Assembly (NCBI GenBank): GCA_002286855.1
Contig: NRSV01000023.1
Location: 62,001 to 126,000, forward strand
DNA length: 64,000 nucleotides
Direction of reading: 5' to 3'
DNA from: Bipolaris cookei
Taxonomy: Eukaryota > Ascomycota > Dothideomycetes > Pleosporales > Pleosporaceae
This document shows, piece by piece, positions 11,225 to 23,091 of the stretch (the stretch's first letter is position 1; every line of letters begins with the position of its first letter). The notes beneath the pieces were generated by a model that was not told where the DNA came from, did not search any database, and saw only the letters and a program-made list of their open reading frames with translations. Both the position numbers and the translations under genes were made by a program.

Positions 11225-12118
11225 CATTCTGTGCGGCCCCATAGCATGATGAGCGACCTTCTTCTAACGGCTGTGATAATACACCGTTAAGCCTAGATGC
11301 GTCGGCGTGGGGATGGGATGGCAAGTCCGTGATTGGGCGGCTTTGCGAATTGGCTAGGGGCGCTAGCAACATCTCCTTCTTCTTTCGTCAATCCTCCGTA
11401 GGCCTCCCCTTATGCACCTGCCCGGGAGGATCAAGTAGATCGTGCTGTGCATCGTGACTAGGATTGGGCTGCCCGTATGAGCTGCTTTATTTGATAAGAT
11501 AGATTGGAGGGCGACACAAAAGCAAATGTTTCGGGGCAAAGCTTGAATGGTGATGCGCAGCTGCTAACGCATAGGGCGGTTGTCTGTAACTTGGCGTTCC
11601 AATCGAGTGATGCCATAGTCGAGCAGCCTTTATGGGTTAATGCGAAGAGGCCGTCGGAGTGGTTTTTATGATGTCGTCGTCTAAGATGACGCCGAACCAA
11701 GGAAAGGCACTACGGAGCAGCCCATGTGGAAGGAAGGTGTCTCCAGCTGGGCAGCCTCAGGGGCACCGGCGCATCCGACGCTCGATTTTTTTTTTCAGCG
11801 ACGCAGGCTCGGGCATCTCGATGGCGTGCGGACGTCATGCGCACCTAAGGCGGGAAGTAGGCAACGGTCATTCTGAGGGTTGGAGTGTGTCTCGGACTGC
11901 CCAGCTGCCAAGACTGCTCACGTGCCCAGCGGCAGCGGAGAACCCCGCCGGGCTACTGCTCGTGCTCGCACCTTCGCAAAGAGGCAACGTGCTAAGACTA
12001 CGTTGGACATGGGACATCGTTCATTCAATATGTACATACATGCAACTCATAACATCATGACTCGGAAATCGTCAAGTCGTGCGTGTTGTCTCGTCTAGTG
12101 CGTAGGCCCAATGTAAGC
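11225..12118. other. intergenic, nothing recognised
   Basis: About 0.9 kb upstream of the carboxypeptidase and downstream of the AMP-binding membrane flavoprotein gene, both on the minus strand. A 133-codon plus-strand frame at 11659-12060 shows no motif. Confidence 0.45.
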
Positions 12119-15100
12119 CTAAGAATCAAATATCGCCCCGTACGCTGGTATCCCTCTCTTCTCCATGTCAAACACAATCTGCTGTGTGAACCGCTTGTTG
12201 CTGATCACTAGCACCGCCTCCGCCCCGCTTTCCTTGTAAAGGTTATACGTCAACAGACTCATATCCGGCTTTCCAGACATGCGCGTGTTGTAAATGACGG
12301 CCTTGGGGTCCCTCTGGAGTACGTCCTCGACCATTGCCTTTCCAAAAGTTGCCTCGTGATTAGGCGCCGTCCAGAGAATGCGCATGGCAATGTGCTGGTA
12401 CGGAAAAATAGAAAGACACGGGCCGATGCCGGACCCCGTAGCTACCACAACCACACTCTTGAACAATGTTGCAATACGGAGCACTCCCGAAGTGGGGATT
12501 CCGCGTCTCCATATATGCGTTGGCGCAGTGTCGATCATGTGTCCTGTGAAATCGCCAGCCCGACTAACAATCACAGAGTACCCGCCGTTGTTCGGCCCAT
12601 TGGTAATCGTCGCAAAGCCATGCCAGTCTCCAAGTGGGTGTTGCGCAAGACGGATGCCTTTGCCTGGTCCAAGATTCGAATTAAAATGTAACCGGACGGC
12701 ATGAGAAGAAAGGACTTCGGGTATGACAGGAACTCGTCGGAGAAATAGCCATGGGAAGATGATCGCGCAGGTAGCGACTGCGATGAGCCACAGTGACGGA
12801 TTCCTGAGGTAGGCCTCCGACGTCGAGTATCCCACTTGACGACCCATATCTGCGGTGGACAATCCGATGAGCACCCAGTAGAGGATCAGTACTGTCCATC
12901 CACCAAAGCGATGCAAGCCCTCCCATAAATCGTGGTACCAGTTCCGGAGGTACGGGTGCGACATCGTGGTCATTGCAAGCAGCAGGAACATGATGAAGTA
13001 GGATAGTACCGCCGGTGCTACCGAGATGGCTCTCTCATCCACACTCTTTGCCATCTCCAAGCTCGCACCGATGACAAATATGATGAACCATATAAGCGCA
13101 GCAATAGCGCATCCCACGTGTATACCACCAATGTGGAAAACATTTGCGCATATGCACCGTATCCTAAGAGGCATCCACGCGGGAACCGACGAAAAAACTT
13201 TGAACAACAGGTTGATGACTGGCTCCGAACGTATCAAGATCGCAGCGCAGAGGTTCGCCGCAGTTGCGTTTGCGACCGCGAAGAGTGGGTATGTATGTTG
13301 CTTGATGTTGTCGTAGAGAAGCCAGCATGCAACTCCGATGTTGGAAAGGACGACAGGAAGGAGCAACCAGCGATATGCAATCAAGCCGCGATGTCGTACC
13401 CAGGCGTGTGTATTCGACAATGTGGGTTGCGGTAGTGCAGTTAGTGTCTCGTATGGCTCAGGGCTTTCGGTTCCCGAACGACGCTCAACACTCTTAGTTA
13501 TGAAACCCTTTTCGAGATCAACACCACGCGACGAAGCTCGTGGGCTGTCATGTACAATAGCGGCAAGAGGAGCTTCGACCTTCCTAGGCTCATCTGAGAC
13601 ATCAATGCCCGAGTCCATTCGCATGTGCCCCTTCTTTGTGGTTCCGATTTCTGCCTTGGAAGAACTCGTTGCTGCGGCCAGCGCTGTAAGTTGCGCCTTG
13701 TCGACTTTTCCGTTGGCGTTCAACGGCACGTCGTCAACGCGAATCCATCGTTCCGGCACGGAATAATAAGGCAGTTGTTTTCGGAGGAACGTATCAAGTT
13801 CTCGCTCGTCGACCGGAATGGAAGATGCGTAGAAGCCATGAAGGACTCCGTCGATGACCAAAGATGCACCTCGTGTGACTCCGGAAAATTTCTGTAGATG
13901 ATTGTTAGCTAGTAGTATTGATCCGGACCAAGAAGTCCTTGCCTCGATAACGGAAGTAACGCCGTCGAGTTCGACACGGAAACCCTGGAAAGGTTAGCGA
14001 TACTCAAGAATCAAGTATCGTTTTGGACAAACCTTGATCTTTACTTGGTCATCCATTCGACCAAATGAATCTAATGATCCATCGGCTCTCCAACAAACAA
14101 TGTTGCCAAAGTTGTACATCACAGAACTGGATAATTATTAGCGTATTCCAAGATAGCCAACATCCTACTCACCCATCGTTTGCGAATTTATCGAGCTGGA
14201 ACTTCTCCGCAGTAGTCAAGGGCAAGTTGATGTAGCCTTTTGCTATACCCCTGCCCCCAACCCACAGTGTTCCTTTCTGCCCAACCGGCACGGGCTCTCC
14301 TCTATCATCAAGAATGTAACATGACACATTTGGTAGTGGCCGGCCGGTGGACAAGTGCTCGCCTTTGACATGTCGATGTGAAGACAGCAAGAAGGTCTCC
14401 GTGGAGCCAAGCAAATTATAGAAAGACCTACCTTGGGCCCAGTCATCAGCGAGACTAAGGATTTGTTAATATATTCGCTGTTTCTAGCACATGTGATGCA
14501 CTCACGCCTGCGGACATGCCTCGCCTGCTACGGCGAGCACTTTGATGTTCGGAAAGCTTTGTTGGTCGTACTTGGACAGGATGGATGGGGTACATATTAA
14601 TGTGTCGATCTGCAACGCTAGTTAGTCGAAAGTTGGCTAATAGCAGTAACTCTCTGCACCAACCTGTTTCAATGTTGCCTGCCAGTCGGATCCCCGGAGG
14701 TATAATGTTCCTCCGTTCATCAATGAGGCCAACATCTCCCATGCTCCTGTATTACATTTAGAACAACGGGACCTTTTCTCAAGCCGTGAATAACTTACCC
14801 ATAGCAAAAGAGATGCTCAAGACCTGTCCAACCTTTGAGCCAACTGTGATTCCCAACTTCCCCGGCTCTGAAAGGAGAGCGCTAGTCTTGGTGCCGTGTT
14901 TGACATCGACGCCTTTAGGTACGCCAGTGCTCCCTTTAATAGCTATTAGCGAGAGATCGATTTCGGACCCATGACAGCACTTACCTGATGTGTACATGGC
15001 GTAGAGACCATCTTCCGCGGTGACCTGAACACCCGGTCTTGAGGGAGAGTAGAAGGCTCCAGTGTTCATGTTCAATTCCAGGACGATAGCGTCTGGGCTC

Positions 15101-15567
15101 GCGAACTGTTTGACTTTATCCCAGTACCTTGGAAGGCACAAGATGAATCTTGCCTCGGTATCTTCGAAGATGTGTTGCAGGGCCTGGTCGGAAGCAACGC
15201 CCCCGTCGATTGGAACATACTGACAGCCAGCCTTGAGGATTGCCAGGAAGCCGATGAGCATTTCTATCGACCTCTGAACGACGAGACATACTCTCTGTCT
15301 TGGGCGAAGGCCTGAGCTGATGAGATGATGTGCGAGACGGTTGGCAGCGAGGTCCAGCTGTAGGTAAGTAATGCTTTGACCTTGATGAACTGCAGCCACG
15401 ACAGTAGGATGCTCATCAACAATGCGCTCAAAGGCTTCATGTACCGTCTCGGATGGAACAGTGAGTCTTGGACCATATCCAAATTTAGAGACCAGGGTTT
15501 GGTCTTCGAGAGAAAGACCAGACATATTGTGGAACATGGTTGGCTCCTGCATGTTACCGGCACGCAA
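12119..15567 (-). CDS. AMP-binding / transmembrane / flavoreductase fusion, TmpA/TmpL-like
   Basis: Eight exons (15567-14985, 14933-14799, 14746-14664, 14609-14506, 14454-14173, 14126-14033, 13984-13943, 13891-12119) sum to a whole number of codons and about 1031 residues. Residues about 30-510 form an NRPS-like adenylation domain: YTSGSTGVPKG at the spliced A3 loop, NLLGSTE, SFGRMDDQVKIKG, and NANGKVDK with the A10 lysine near 503. No carrier domain follows. Residues about 610-825 hold roughly six membrane helices. The C-terminal part looks like a ferric-reductase-type FAD/NAD(P) module, with HPLGDWHGF near 858 and GSGIGP near 927. This order matches the Aspergillus TmpA / Alternaria TmpL families, linked in the literature to development and redox homeostasis; which subfamily is not settled. 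One intron appears to be GC-AG (13892-13942). Confidence 0.8.
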
Positions 15568-18500
15568 TGGAATGATGTTTGGGGTACAAGGAGGTACTTA
15601 AAAGCCTGGTAGACTAGAGGGACAACGTCTGTTAAAAACGCGTGATCGTGCCGCAGGCTTAGCAGCTGGAGTGATGCGGTGTGGTAGCGCATGTCAAAAA
15701 ACGGTGCGATATGCACCTATTGGCCCATGGCATGAGGAAATGCATTATGTGGCGAAAATATCGATTGCCGGATTTTGGTTTAGTCATTCTCGACAAATGC
15801 AGTGTGGCTGCGTCTCGGCTCTCAAGTGTTGCATTCTTCATCAGTGCGTCTCTACGACCCCACCGCTTGCACTAACTTGGTGCTTATTCGTTGGACTTCC
15901 CGTCCGGCTCACACATCAGTACAATTACATGTAGAGGTGACTGCTCTCGGGTTGAAGTGGGGTCGTCAAGCCTGAGTATGGTGACCCGACTGTTATCACC
16001 TGCAGTCTGCACGACAACACCGTGATGCTGCCGCCATGCCACAGTACCACATTAGGCTCGACGATCATCGAGCACTCGAATGGAATCGTTGGATTATCAT
16101 GTGCGCATCAAAGAAGAGTTGAGTAAATGTCCATCGTTGTATCGCCAAATTATTTGTTCTTGCCAGGTTTTTAACGTGTTCGATGACGATGAACTATCGG
16201 CCTAGAAACTAGCTACTGAGGTATCTGAAAGCTCTTTACTGATGCATCCCATAGATTAACTTTGCAAAGCTATGCATGAAACAACATATGCAGACGATGG
16301 AACGGCGGGAAACTTTTCCGGAAGTGTGGACAGCTGGTCGATCCTGTGGAGAAGTGGTATTGTGCATACACACTTACACAGACCTACCATAGTTTTCTCG
16401 ATACGTAGCTGGTCCATAGCTGATTCATGACTGGTGACTTCCTCTCGGTGTTTTCTACACTCGTCAACATGACGCCTAGGCCCAACCTGCTGTTCCTTCG
16501 GCTAAGTGGCTTTGGGCTAACTTGACTGCAGTCGCGCACCGAGGCAAAGGACGATGTAACTGCCAGCGGACGCAGTGGCGAGCATCCACACCGCACCCCG
16601 CTGCGTAGTTTAGTCGTCTTCGGCGATGATCGCTCGGCAAAGTGACGAGCTGCAAGGCAGTGGCCTCAAGCCAGGCATTTGCTTGCACCCGTTCGGCACG
16701 GCTCGCTTGTCACAAACAGGCGTAGGCAGGCGGCAGTAGTCGCCCGATCCTGCTGGTGTGCCATGCCAGGTGGATGTGCATATGGACGGTGCGTTTCTGG
16801 AAATTCTTGTACAGCTTACTCATTTAGGTGTTACTGGGTAAGCAGCGGCCAGTGGCGAGTGGAGGGCGAATGGGGCTTGAGGGGTAGCAATGTGCGTGCT
16901 GCGCTGGCCGTGCAGCATCAGCATAGCGCTCGATCAACAACCCGGAGTCGTGCTTCTTGGGGCGTCACAAACGGCGGCAGCCGTGTACGCGAGTAGATTG
17001 AAAGTCCTGGGCGTCCGGAAGTGGCTTGGGTTAGCGTGGTTGGATACTGTGGGCGGATGCGTGCAAGCTAGCGGCGTGGGGAACAGCCTGCTAGGCGGAC
17101 TAGCTCTTGGTTGGGGGTTTGCCGTGCAATAGGAAGACGGAGAGAGCATGTCTGTCGCCGAGGCCGGGTCCAAGACTTTGTTTGTTGTTGTGGTTGTGGC
17201 TACTGGTGCAGGCCCTGCGCAGTGCGGGTAGTACGATGTAGGATATCGAGTCAGCCACTTGTGCTTAGCGGCTTGGCAGGGTCCCGGCCAGACACGTGTA
17301 GTGATAGCAGATCGAATGCCCACTCCAACTCCGCTAAAACTGCATCCCTCTGACGATCTGCAAATCCCGCAATATCCACTAGTTCGCATCAAGCATCACT
17401 AGGTAAGACCAGCCACTTTGATTCCTCAACCTGCGCCTGCCCGGAGTCCTGGGCTAGCTATGTCTTGTGCTATCATGCCCATGTCCTGGCCTCCACGCAT
17501 CCCACTCGGCGCCTTTTGCGCTTCCTCTACGTATCTATGTCTGTCAGCACATCAACGTCGACAGGCGATCTCTCCGTCCTGGTACGTTTGCTGTACATTT
17601 TAGCGGCAGTATGCTCCGAGTGCTAACCACGCCTTCGGTCCCACATATTCAAGCCCTAAGCCGTGAGCTGAAAATCTTCCCATCCATTCACAGCTCCATC
17701 CCCGTCGTTGGAATAGTCGGTGAAGTCGACTGCCGGCCACGTGATAGCACGGCCTCGTACAATGATTTGTGTGTATCCAGCTGCTCTGCCGCCCAAGGTA
17801 TCATTACCCCGCTTTAGTATGGGCACTCTAGAACATGCGGCTCTTGGTTCAAACTCTATTTCCCATCGAGTGATGCCACCCACTTCGCGCGATGCAGAGG
17901 GACGTGTCGGCTCCTCATCACCTAGACGCGCGACTATGATACACACAGTCCTCAGGTTCACACCCACTCGCAGATTCCTGCCAATTCGAGACACAATTGT
18001 GGACTTGGATCTACCCATCTATTCCAACTTGAGTCCTTCACACATTCGTTGCTCCCACCCCCTCCACATGTACGGGCTTTGTATGGTGCGTGTGCCGCCA
18101 TCACGATATTGACCCGTCCAAATGGGTTAAGAGGAAGCTACTACGTGGGCCGTTATTGCGTGTCCATGCAGCAGTCCCGTCGCCACGAGATGAATGAGCA
18201 GCGGCAGCCCTCGCAACGCTTACGGGCTTTGTTCGATAGTCCTCGTCTCGACATGCCAACAAGATCGGCGCAGTCAGGATGGCTGGTCGACCAAATGGCG
18301 GCTTTCCCGCATCTAGTCTGATGATCGCTGACCCCGTACCAGCAGCTGTGTATGAATTCTTACTCTAAGCCACTGAAGCCTCTTGCTGGCTTGAGTTCAT
18401 GGCATGGAGATGACTATACCTTTCCGCCCTCATTCTTCAGCTAGCCCCCGTCCACGTCAACACGATCCGGATGCACGCGGACTCCGTGGGCTTGCGGCCA

Positions 18501-19155
18501 GGGTAAATTTCCGATTTGGTCAAAAGGATGGCGACCATACTGCCCATCTCGCTCCTTCGATGACCTATAGATATCCCTCTCCGTTCATCAGCCAAAGTTC
18601 TCTGGGAATAAGGCCGTCTTGCCGTGAAGTACATATGTACATAGAAATCCTGTATTGGAAAAGACCGCCCGAGTTTCTACCCTATAAGGCCGAGCCGCGG
18701 CTGTGCATGCGCCGGCGCGCCTTCGGTGTGAAAAGGTTGGCAAAAAAATACACTTCAATAATTAGATCCTTTAGAAAAATCCTGTGGCTTGCCAAAAGTG
18801 AAAGTATGTAGAGAATACGAGGGGGTATCGGCAGTTGCTATCACTCAAGCATATCTTGTGGTGAGCGTCAGCGCGGACATGACCTGTGGCTGCATGTGCG
18901 GGCGAGAGCGGCAGACGTGCGCCACCAATGCACGTGAAAATTCCTTTTTTCTCGATGTTGCACGACGCTAGATTCACCCCATTAGCTCTAGTCCTGCAGA
19001 GAAATATCATGAGCAAGTCTGATATTCTGAGCATCCACTCCAACAATCGATACTGAGTCCGTTCATGCGCTAAATATCCAAATGAGCGCACGGTTGAAAA
19101 AAAAATATACCTCGAATTTTCATCTAGCAATCACATCGTATAGGACCTCTGCAGT
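15568..19155. other. long gene-poor region
   Basis: 3.6 kb between the upstream side of the TmpA/L-like gene and the 3' end of the hypothetical gene at 19156. Many overlapping frames of 60-152 codons occur on both strands at 16384-18811, but none shows a motif, a convincing signal peptide or a consistent exon chain. The 16500-18000 part reads as more GC-rich than its flanks. No tRNA or transposon ends were recognised. A fast-evolving or non-coding gene cannot be excluded. Confidence 0.4.
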
Positions 19156-20199
19156 CTAAATTGCTTTGAACTTGAACGGATCCGAGATGTTAAGGAGTAT
19201 CTGCTCACTACCCCCTCTCCATCTTGCTTCCTTGTCTTTCTCCTCGCCAGCCAGCAACTCCTCCTTTGTTCCTCGCCTCCACTTCGAAAAAGCCCCGAGC
19301 AATGTCTTACTGACATTCCCAGTATATGATTGGCCGCTTTCAAGCTCCTCTAGCTCTCCTCCATTTGAAGTCTCTCTGTCCAACTTCTCAAGCCAAAACG
19401 TCTTCTCATATGGCACGTTGGGCTTAAGCTCCTCGAACATATCGTCAGAAGGGAAAGGATCTCTGTCCTCGAAACAACCTATACCGTACGGCCACTCTAC
19501 CTCTTTGCCGTCCTCGTCGACGACGTGTGCGATTTCCCCCAATCCGTGAAGCTCTCTGAGTGGTGTCTTGTGCAAGCACACTGTAATGGTTTTCTCATCA
19601 TGTGACAGAACTTGAAGCTTGAAGCCGAAGCGTGGCTCGCCACTTAGATGACAAGTACCCACTGTTGGTTGCAGTGAGATCGAAAGCTGCAGTGGTGATG
19701 CAGCATTGTCAATCACATTGAGCTTGATAGGTCGTGGCAGGAGGCGCACTGGCAGGCGCTCAGGAGCCTTTTCCTGACTCTCTCCATGATATGCCCATGG
19801 GAAGTTTCCATCATTCCGCCAGCGTATCTCATAGCTATGACCCGGTGTGAGAAGTTGTATCCAGAAGTCCTCACGTGCATCGATTTTGAGATCGAACCAT
19901 CGGTTTCGCGCTCCAGCTTCGACGACTAGTCTACCAGGTTCCTCGTCGCTAGAAGGTACGGAGATCTGTGAATCCGTGTCCACGTCGAAGAGGTCAAACA
20001 GGCCTCCTTGTAAGGCGAGAAGAGGAGTGAAGGTGTTAGTTGATGATTGATAGCCTGGGATGACTAGCGTAGCAGCGTGTGAGGCATCGTGCATCTGAAC
20101 CTGTAGAGTGGGTATGGTGCCTGAGGTGCCTTTGTGACCAAGCTGGAAGGAAAGACTACCGTTTAGATACAACGATATGGTTGGGCTGGTGTTGGCCAT
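19156..20199 (-). CDS. hypothetical protein, 347 residues
   Basis: An intronless gene starting MANTSPTISLYLNG. There is no signal peptide and no membrane helix. The sequence alternates beta-strand-like stretches with aromatic and charged residues (for example HSYEIRWRNDGNFPWAY), suggesting a beta-rich soluble fold. The C-terminus is lysine- and glutamate-rich. I do not recognise a domain. The long single frame with balanced composition supports a real gene, probably of a fungus-restricted family (inference). Confidence 0.7.
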   Translation of the reverse strand: MANTSPTISLYLNGSLSFQLGHKGTSGTIPTLQVQMHDASHAATLVIPGYQSSTNTFTPLLALQGGLFDLFDVDTDSQISVPSSDEEPGRLVVEAGARNRWFDLKIDAREDFWIQLLTPGHSYEIRWRNDGNFPWAYHGESQEKAPERLPVRLLPRPIKLNVIDNAASPLQLSISLQPTVGTCHLSGEPRFGFKLQVLSHDEKTITVCLHKTPLRELHGLGEIAHVVDEDGKEVEWPYGIGCFEDRDPFPSDDMFEELKPNVPYEKTFWLEKLDRETSNGGELEELESGQSYTGNVSKTLLGAFSKWRRGTKEELLAGEEKDKEARWRGGSEQILLNISDPFKFKAI

Positions 20200-21575
20200 G
20201 TTGTGAAGTGTTCAGATGTTTGTTCGAAAGATGTAGGCCGGTTTGATTTATGTACGAATTCACTCCAGATCGTGTACTTTTTTTTAAAATTGTACGAAGC
20301 AAATACTAAAAAAGGTTTCTAATCTGGTCGCAATAACCTGATGTGGTAGAGTTATGCGAGAGTCGCCTCATTAGCGAGCTACGTCATATGCAGCTTACAG
20401 CCTGGCCAATCGCGTTGAAGTAGGCACCTTTCTGGCCCCTTTGTAGTAGGCTGAAACGAGGCGCAAGGCAGACAATCATTCTCACATGATCCGGGGCTTA
20501 TTTCCTCGCTGATCTTAACCATTCACGTGACATGGGTTGGCCTGATAGTTGCAGAAAACGAGTTTTTGTGACACACCATTCCTTCATGAATTCCTTCATC
20601 GCCCCATACACATACACCAACATCGTATTCTGGTCTCCAAAATCTTAACACCATGTGTAAGAATGACGGACGTTCTTGTTACGTATACTCTGCTTGAGTC
20701 GAAGTCATGCTAGCAAGCTTTTTGGTACTATTAGAATTGGATAGCGGCTGTACGCCCAATCGGAACTCCTCAAACATGTTCTTCATAAGTCACCATATAT
20801 AGATGATGCGAAATGTTTGCGCATCCTCCACAACCACAGGTTACGGTTGAACCCCACACAGCATCGACACTGATCCTGGAAGATGGAGTCTCAAGCTATC
20901 TTTCAGCCACCCAGCCCAGTTCCTGTTTGTACTGTCTTAACAATGAACATGCTTGACAGTGATATAATTTTGGGCTCAGAATACATCTGATCATTCCAAA
21001 TCGCCAATGCTGATAACCAAATTTCAGATCTGTACTCGCTTGTCAATAACCTTATGAATGAGCAGTGAAATCCATACAACATGAACTCTATCGCAAGCTA
21101 GCCGGCCTAAAGCACTCATTAATTATGCCTATGAATGTGAGAGAAACACTCTTCTCTATTTCTTCAGTTTCGGACACCGAAATTTCAAATAAAATTCACA
21201 CATATCCTTGATCTATAACTCCCATCTCGATCTCTCTGTGTTCAGGACGTGATATGATTCAGAGAACAGCCTACCTACGTCAGTGAGTGTATCTCCTCAG
21301 GAGGCCCCGAGTCACTTCCTGATCGCCTGATACTCCTTAGGACTGAGTTGCGTGGCATTGTCTAAATCGAGCGAACTTTTCCATAGCTTTGAGCGTGCTA
21401 TTATTAGGCCTCCTACAGTCTCAGGCCAAGAGACCTTCCTTGTATACTTTGAATACTACTCAGCCTTCAACTGTGGGTCCAGTTGTACTACCAGCATCAA
21501 ATCCTTCAACAGAGTTCAGGATGTGTACCTCCAGAATGGGAAGAGATACTGTCGTCGTATTGAGACTACTCTATG
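20200..21575. other. intergenic, divergent upstream regions
   Basis: 1.4 kb separating the leftward hypothetical gene from the rightward metalloprotease. It is AT-rich in parts, with a T-run near 20279. Only small frames without motifs are present. Confidence 0.45.
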
Positions 21576-21583
21576 TATTTAAA
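21576..21583 (+). promoter_or_regulatory. TATA-like element of the metalloprotease gene
   Basis: TATTTAAA lies about 94 bases upstream of the start codon at 21677, the same spacing as the TATA boxes of other secreted-enzyme genes in this window. Confidence 0.4.
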
Positions 21584-21676
21584 CCGGTCCAGTCCAACGT
21601 TGTTTGAGAATCACTTCGCCCATTCATAAGATCGATTCAGTAGATACAAAACCCTTTTCCCCTGTTCAACTTCATC

Positions 21677-22979
21677 ATGGTTGGCTTCAATAAACATCTG
21701 CTTGTAGCAGCGGCTGCTTGTGCCGTTGTTCAAGCTCATCCCCATGGGTAAGTGACTTCTTCCTCATTTCACACTGTTCAAACACCTCCCATTGTTGAGG
21801 ATAAGAAACAAGATCCATACACTAATCTTCCTTCAGGGGCTTCCAATTTGCCAGTCTGAACTCCGCCTGGGCCGTCAAGCGCGCCCTATACAACCTCGAC
21901 GCAGTCCCAGATCAAGACCATAAAGATAAACTAACCCAAGGCCTTAAAGACGCCATCACCATTGCCGCCAAAACGCTCGAGAAGATGGACGACGAAAAGC
22001 ACCTTGACAAACTCGAATACTGGTTCGGCGACCAGCACTCGGACGCCAACGGCCGCGAACTCATCAGACAAGTATACAAGAACTTTGTTGGTGAAAACAC
22101 CGACGGTACAGGCGCCAACGTCAATGGCGACGTCATCGTCGACGACACGGATTACTGGAAGCCAAAAGCAGGCCAGGCGCCAAATGCTGACGGCCAAACC
22201 CCATTCTGCTCATTAGAAAAGGACGGCAAGACGGGGACTGCGTATTTCAAACGCAAAAACGACAATAAGCCCGGCATGCACTTTTGCGACAAGGTCTGGA
22301 GCAGAGCCGATCTCGTTACTCTGCTCGCCGACGATTGCAGTAAACTCAGTGGCCAGGTTAGCACTGCAACGTGGTCTAAGAATTTTATCGGATCGAATGT
22401 TTTGCATGAGTTTATGTATGTCCATTCCCCCATATCACTTTCATTCTTCTTTAGAAAGAAAAGAAGGTTGTTGCTAACGCTGCCTTTCCAACACCACAGG
22501 CACTACCCCAAAGTTGGCCAAGAAGCCCTCGGCGAATACATCACAGACTGGAAATACGACGCTTTTCGTAAGAGAGAACCCACGCATCATCACTGCTTTC
22601 CGTGTTCATTACACTAACATTTCCTCTCTCTACTCTATAGAATGCCACGCCCTCGCCGTAGCCGACGACGTCAACGAAAGAGCTAAAACCTTAACAAATG
22701 CGGATACGTATGTGTGGTACGCACTCGTAAGTCTCCCCTCCCCTTCCTCCCAACTTTCCCCAAGCCGTTTGCTAATGTCCTACGACAAAATAGCACATTT
22801 CCTTCGAAGAACTTTGCGGAAAAAGCTTCTCGGGCCCCCGCAATGAGCGCGATGACGACCCGACGAATCAAGACTGGCCGGATTCGGATTCCGAGGATGC
22901 GCAGACGGGGACGTGCGATTGTAATGAGAATGGGTGTACGCCTGATTCGCCTACGTGCTGTGCTAATGGCACCTGTTAA
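21677..22979 (+). CDS. secreted aspzincin-like metalloprotease with Cys-rich tail
   Basis: Five exons (21677-21747, 21837-22415, 22500-22567, 22641-22726, 22794-22979) give 329 residues. It begins with a signal peptide (MVGFNKHLLVAAAACAVVQA). The zinc motif HEFMH (residues 214-218) is formed only after splicing, because an intron falls inside the methionine codon. A downstream stretch with Asp261 (NADTYVWYAL) resembles the third-ligand region of aspzincins (deuterolysin M35 / peptidyl-Lys endopeptidase types). The last exon adds an acidic linker and a six-cysteine tail ending CCANGTC. The first 200 residues have no recognised domain beyond being charged and helical-looking. The M35-like assignment is inferred from HExxH plus the Asp region; other HExxH families are possible. 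No substrate can be given. Confidence 0.75.
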
Positions 22980-23091
22980 ATTACTAGATGGATATATTGG
23001 GTACGAGGGTAGTGCGTGCGTGGTGCATGGAGTAGTCTTGTATATCTGATGCGATTTGATAGATTTATTACGGAAATACATGGTGTTGACT

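Noticed and set aside
11659..12060. 133-codon plus-strand frame upstream of the carboxypeptidase gene
   Set aside because: No recognisable domain, overlaps another plus-strand frame, and contains a T-run-derived Phe stretch.
16934..18112. Several 116-152-codon frames on both strands
   Set aside because: They overlap one another, show no motifs and cannot be joined into a consistent exon chain.
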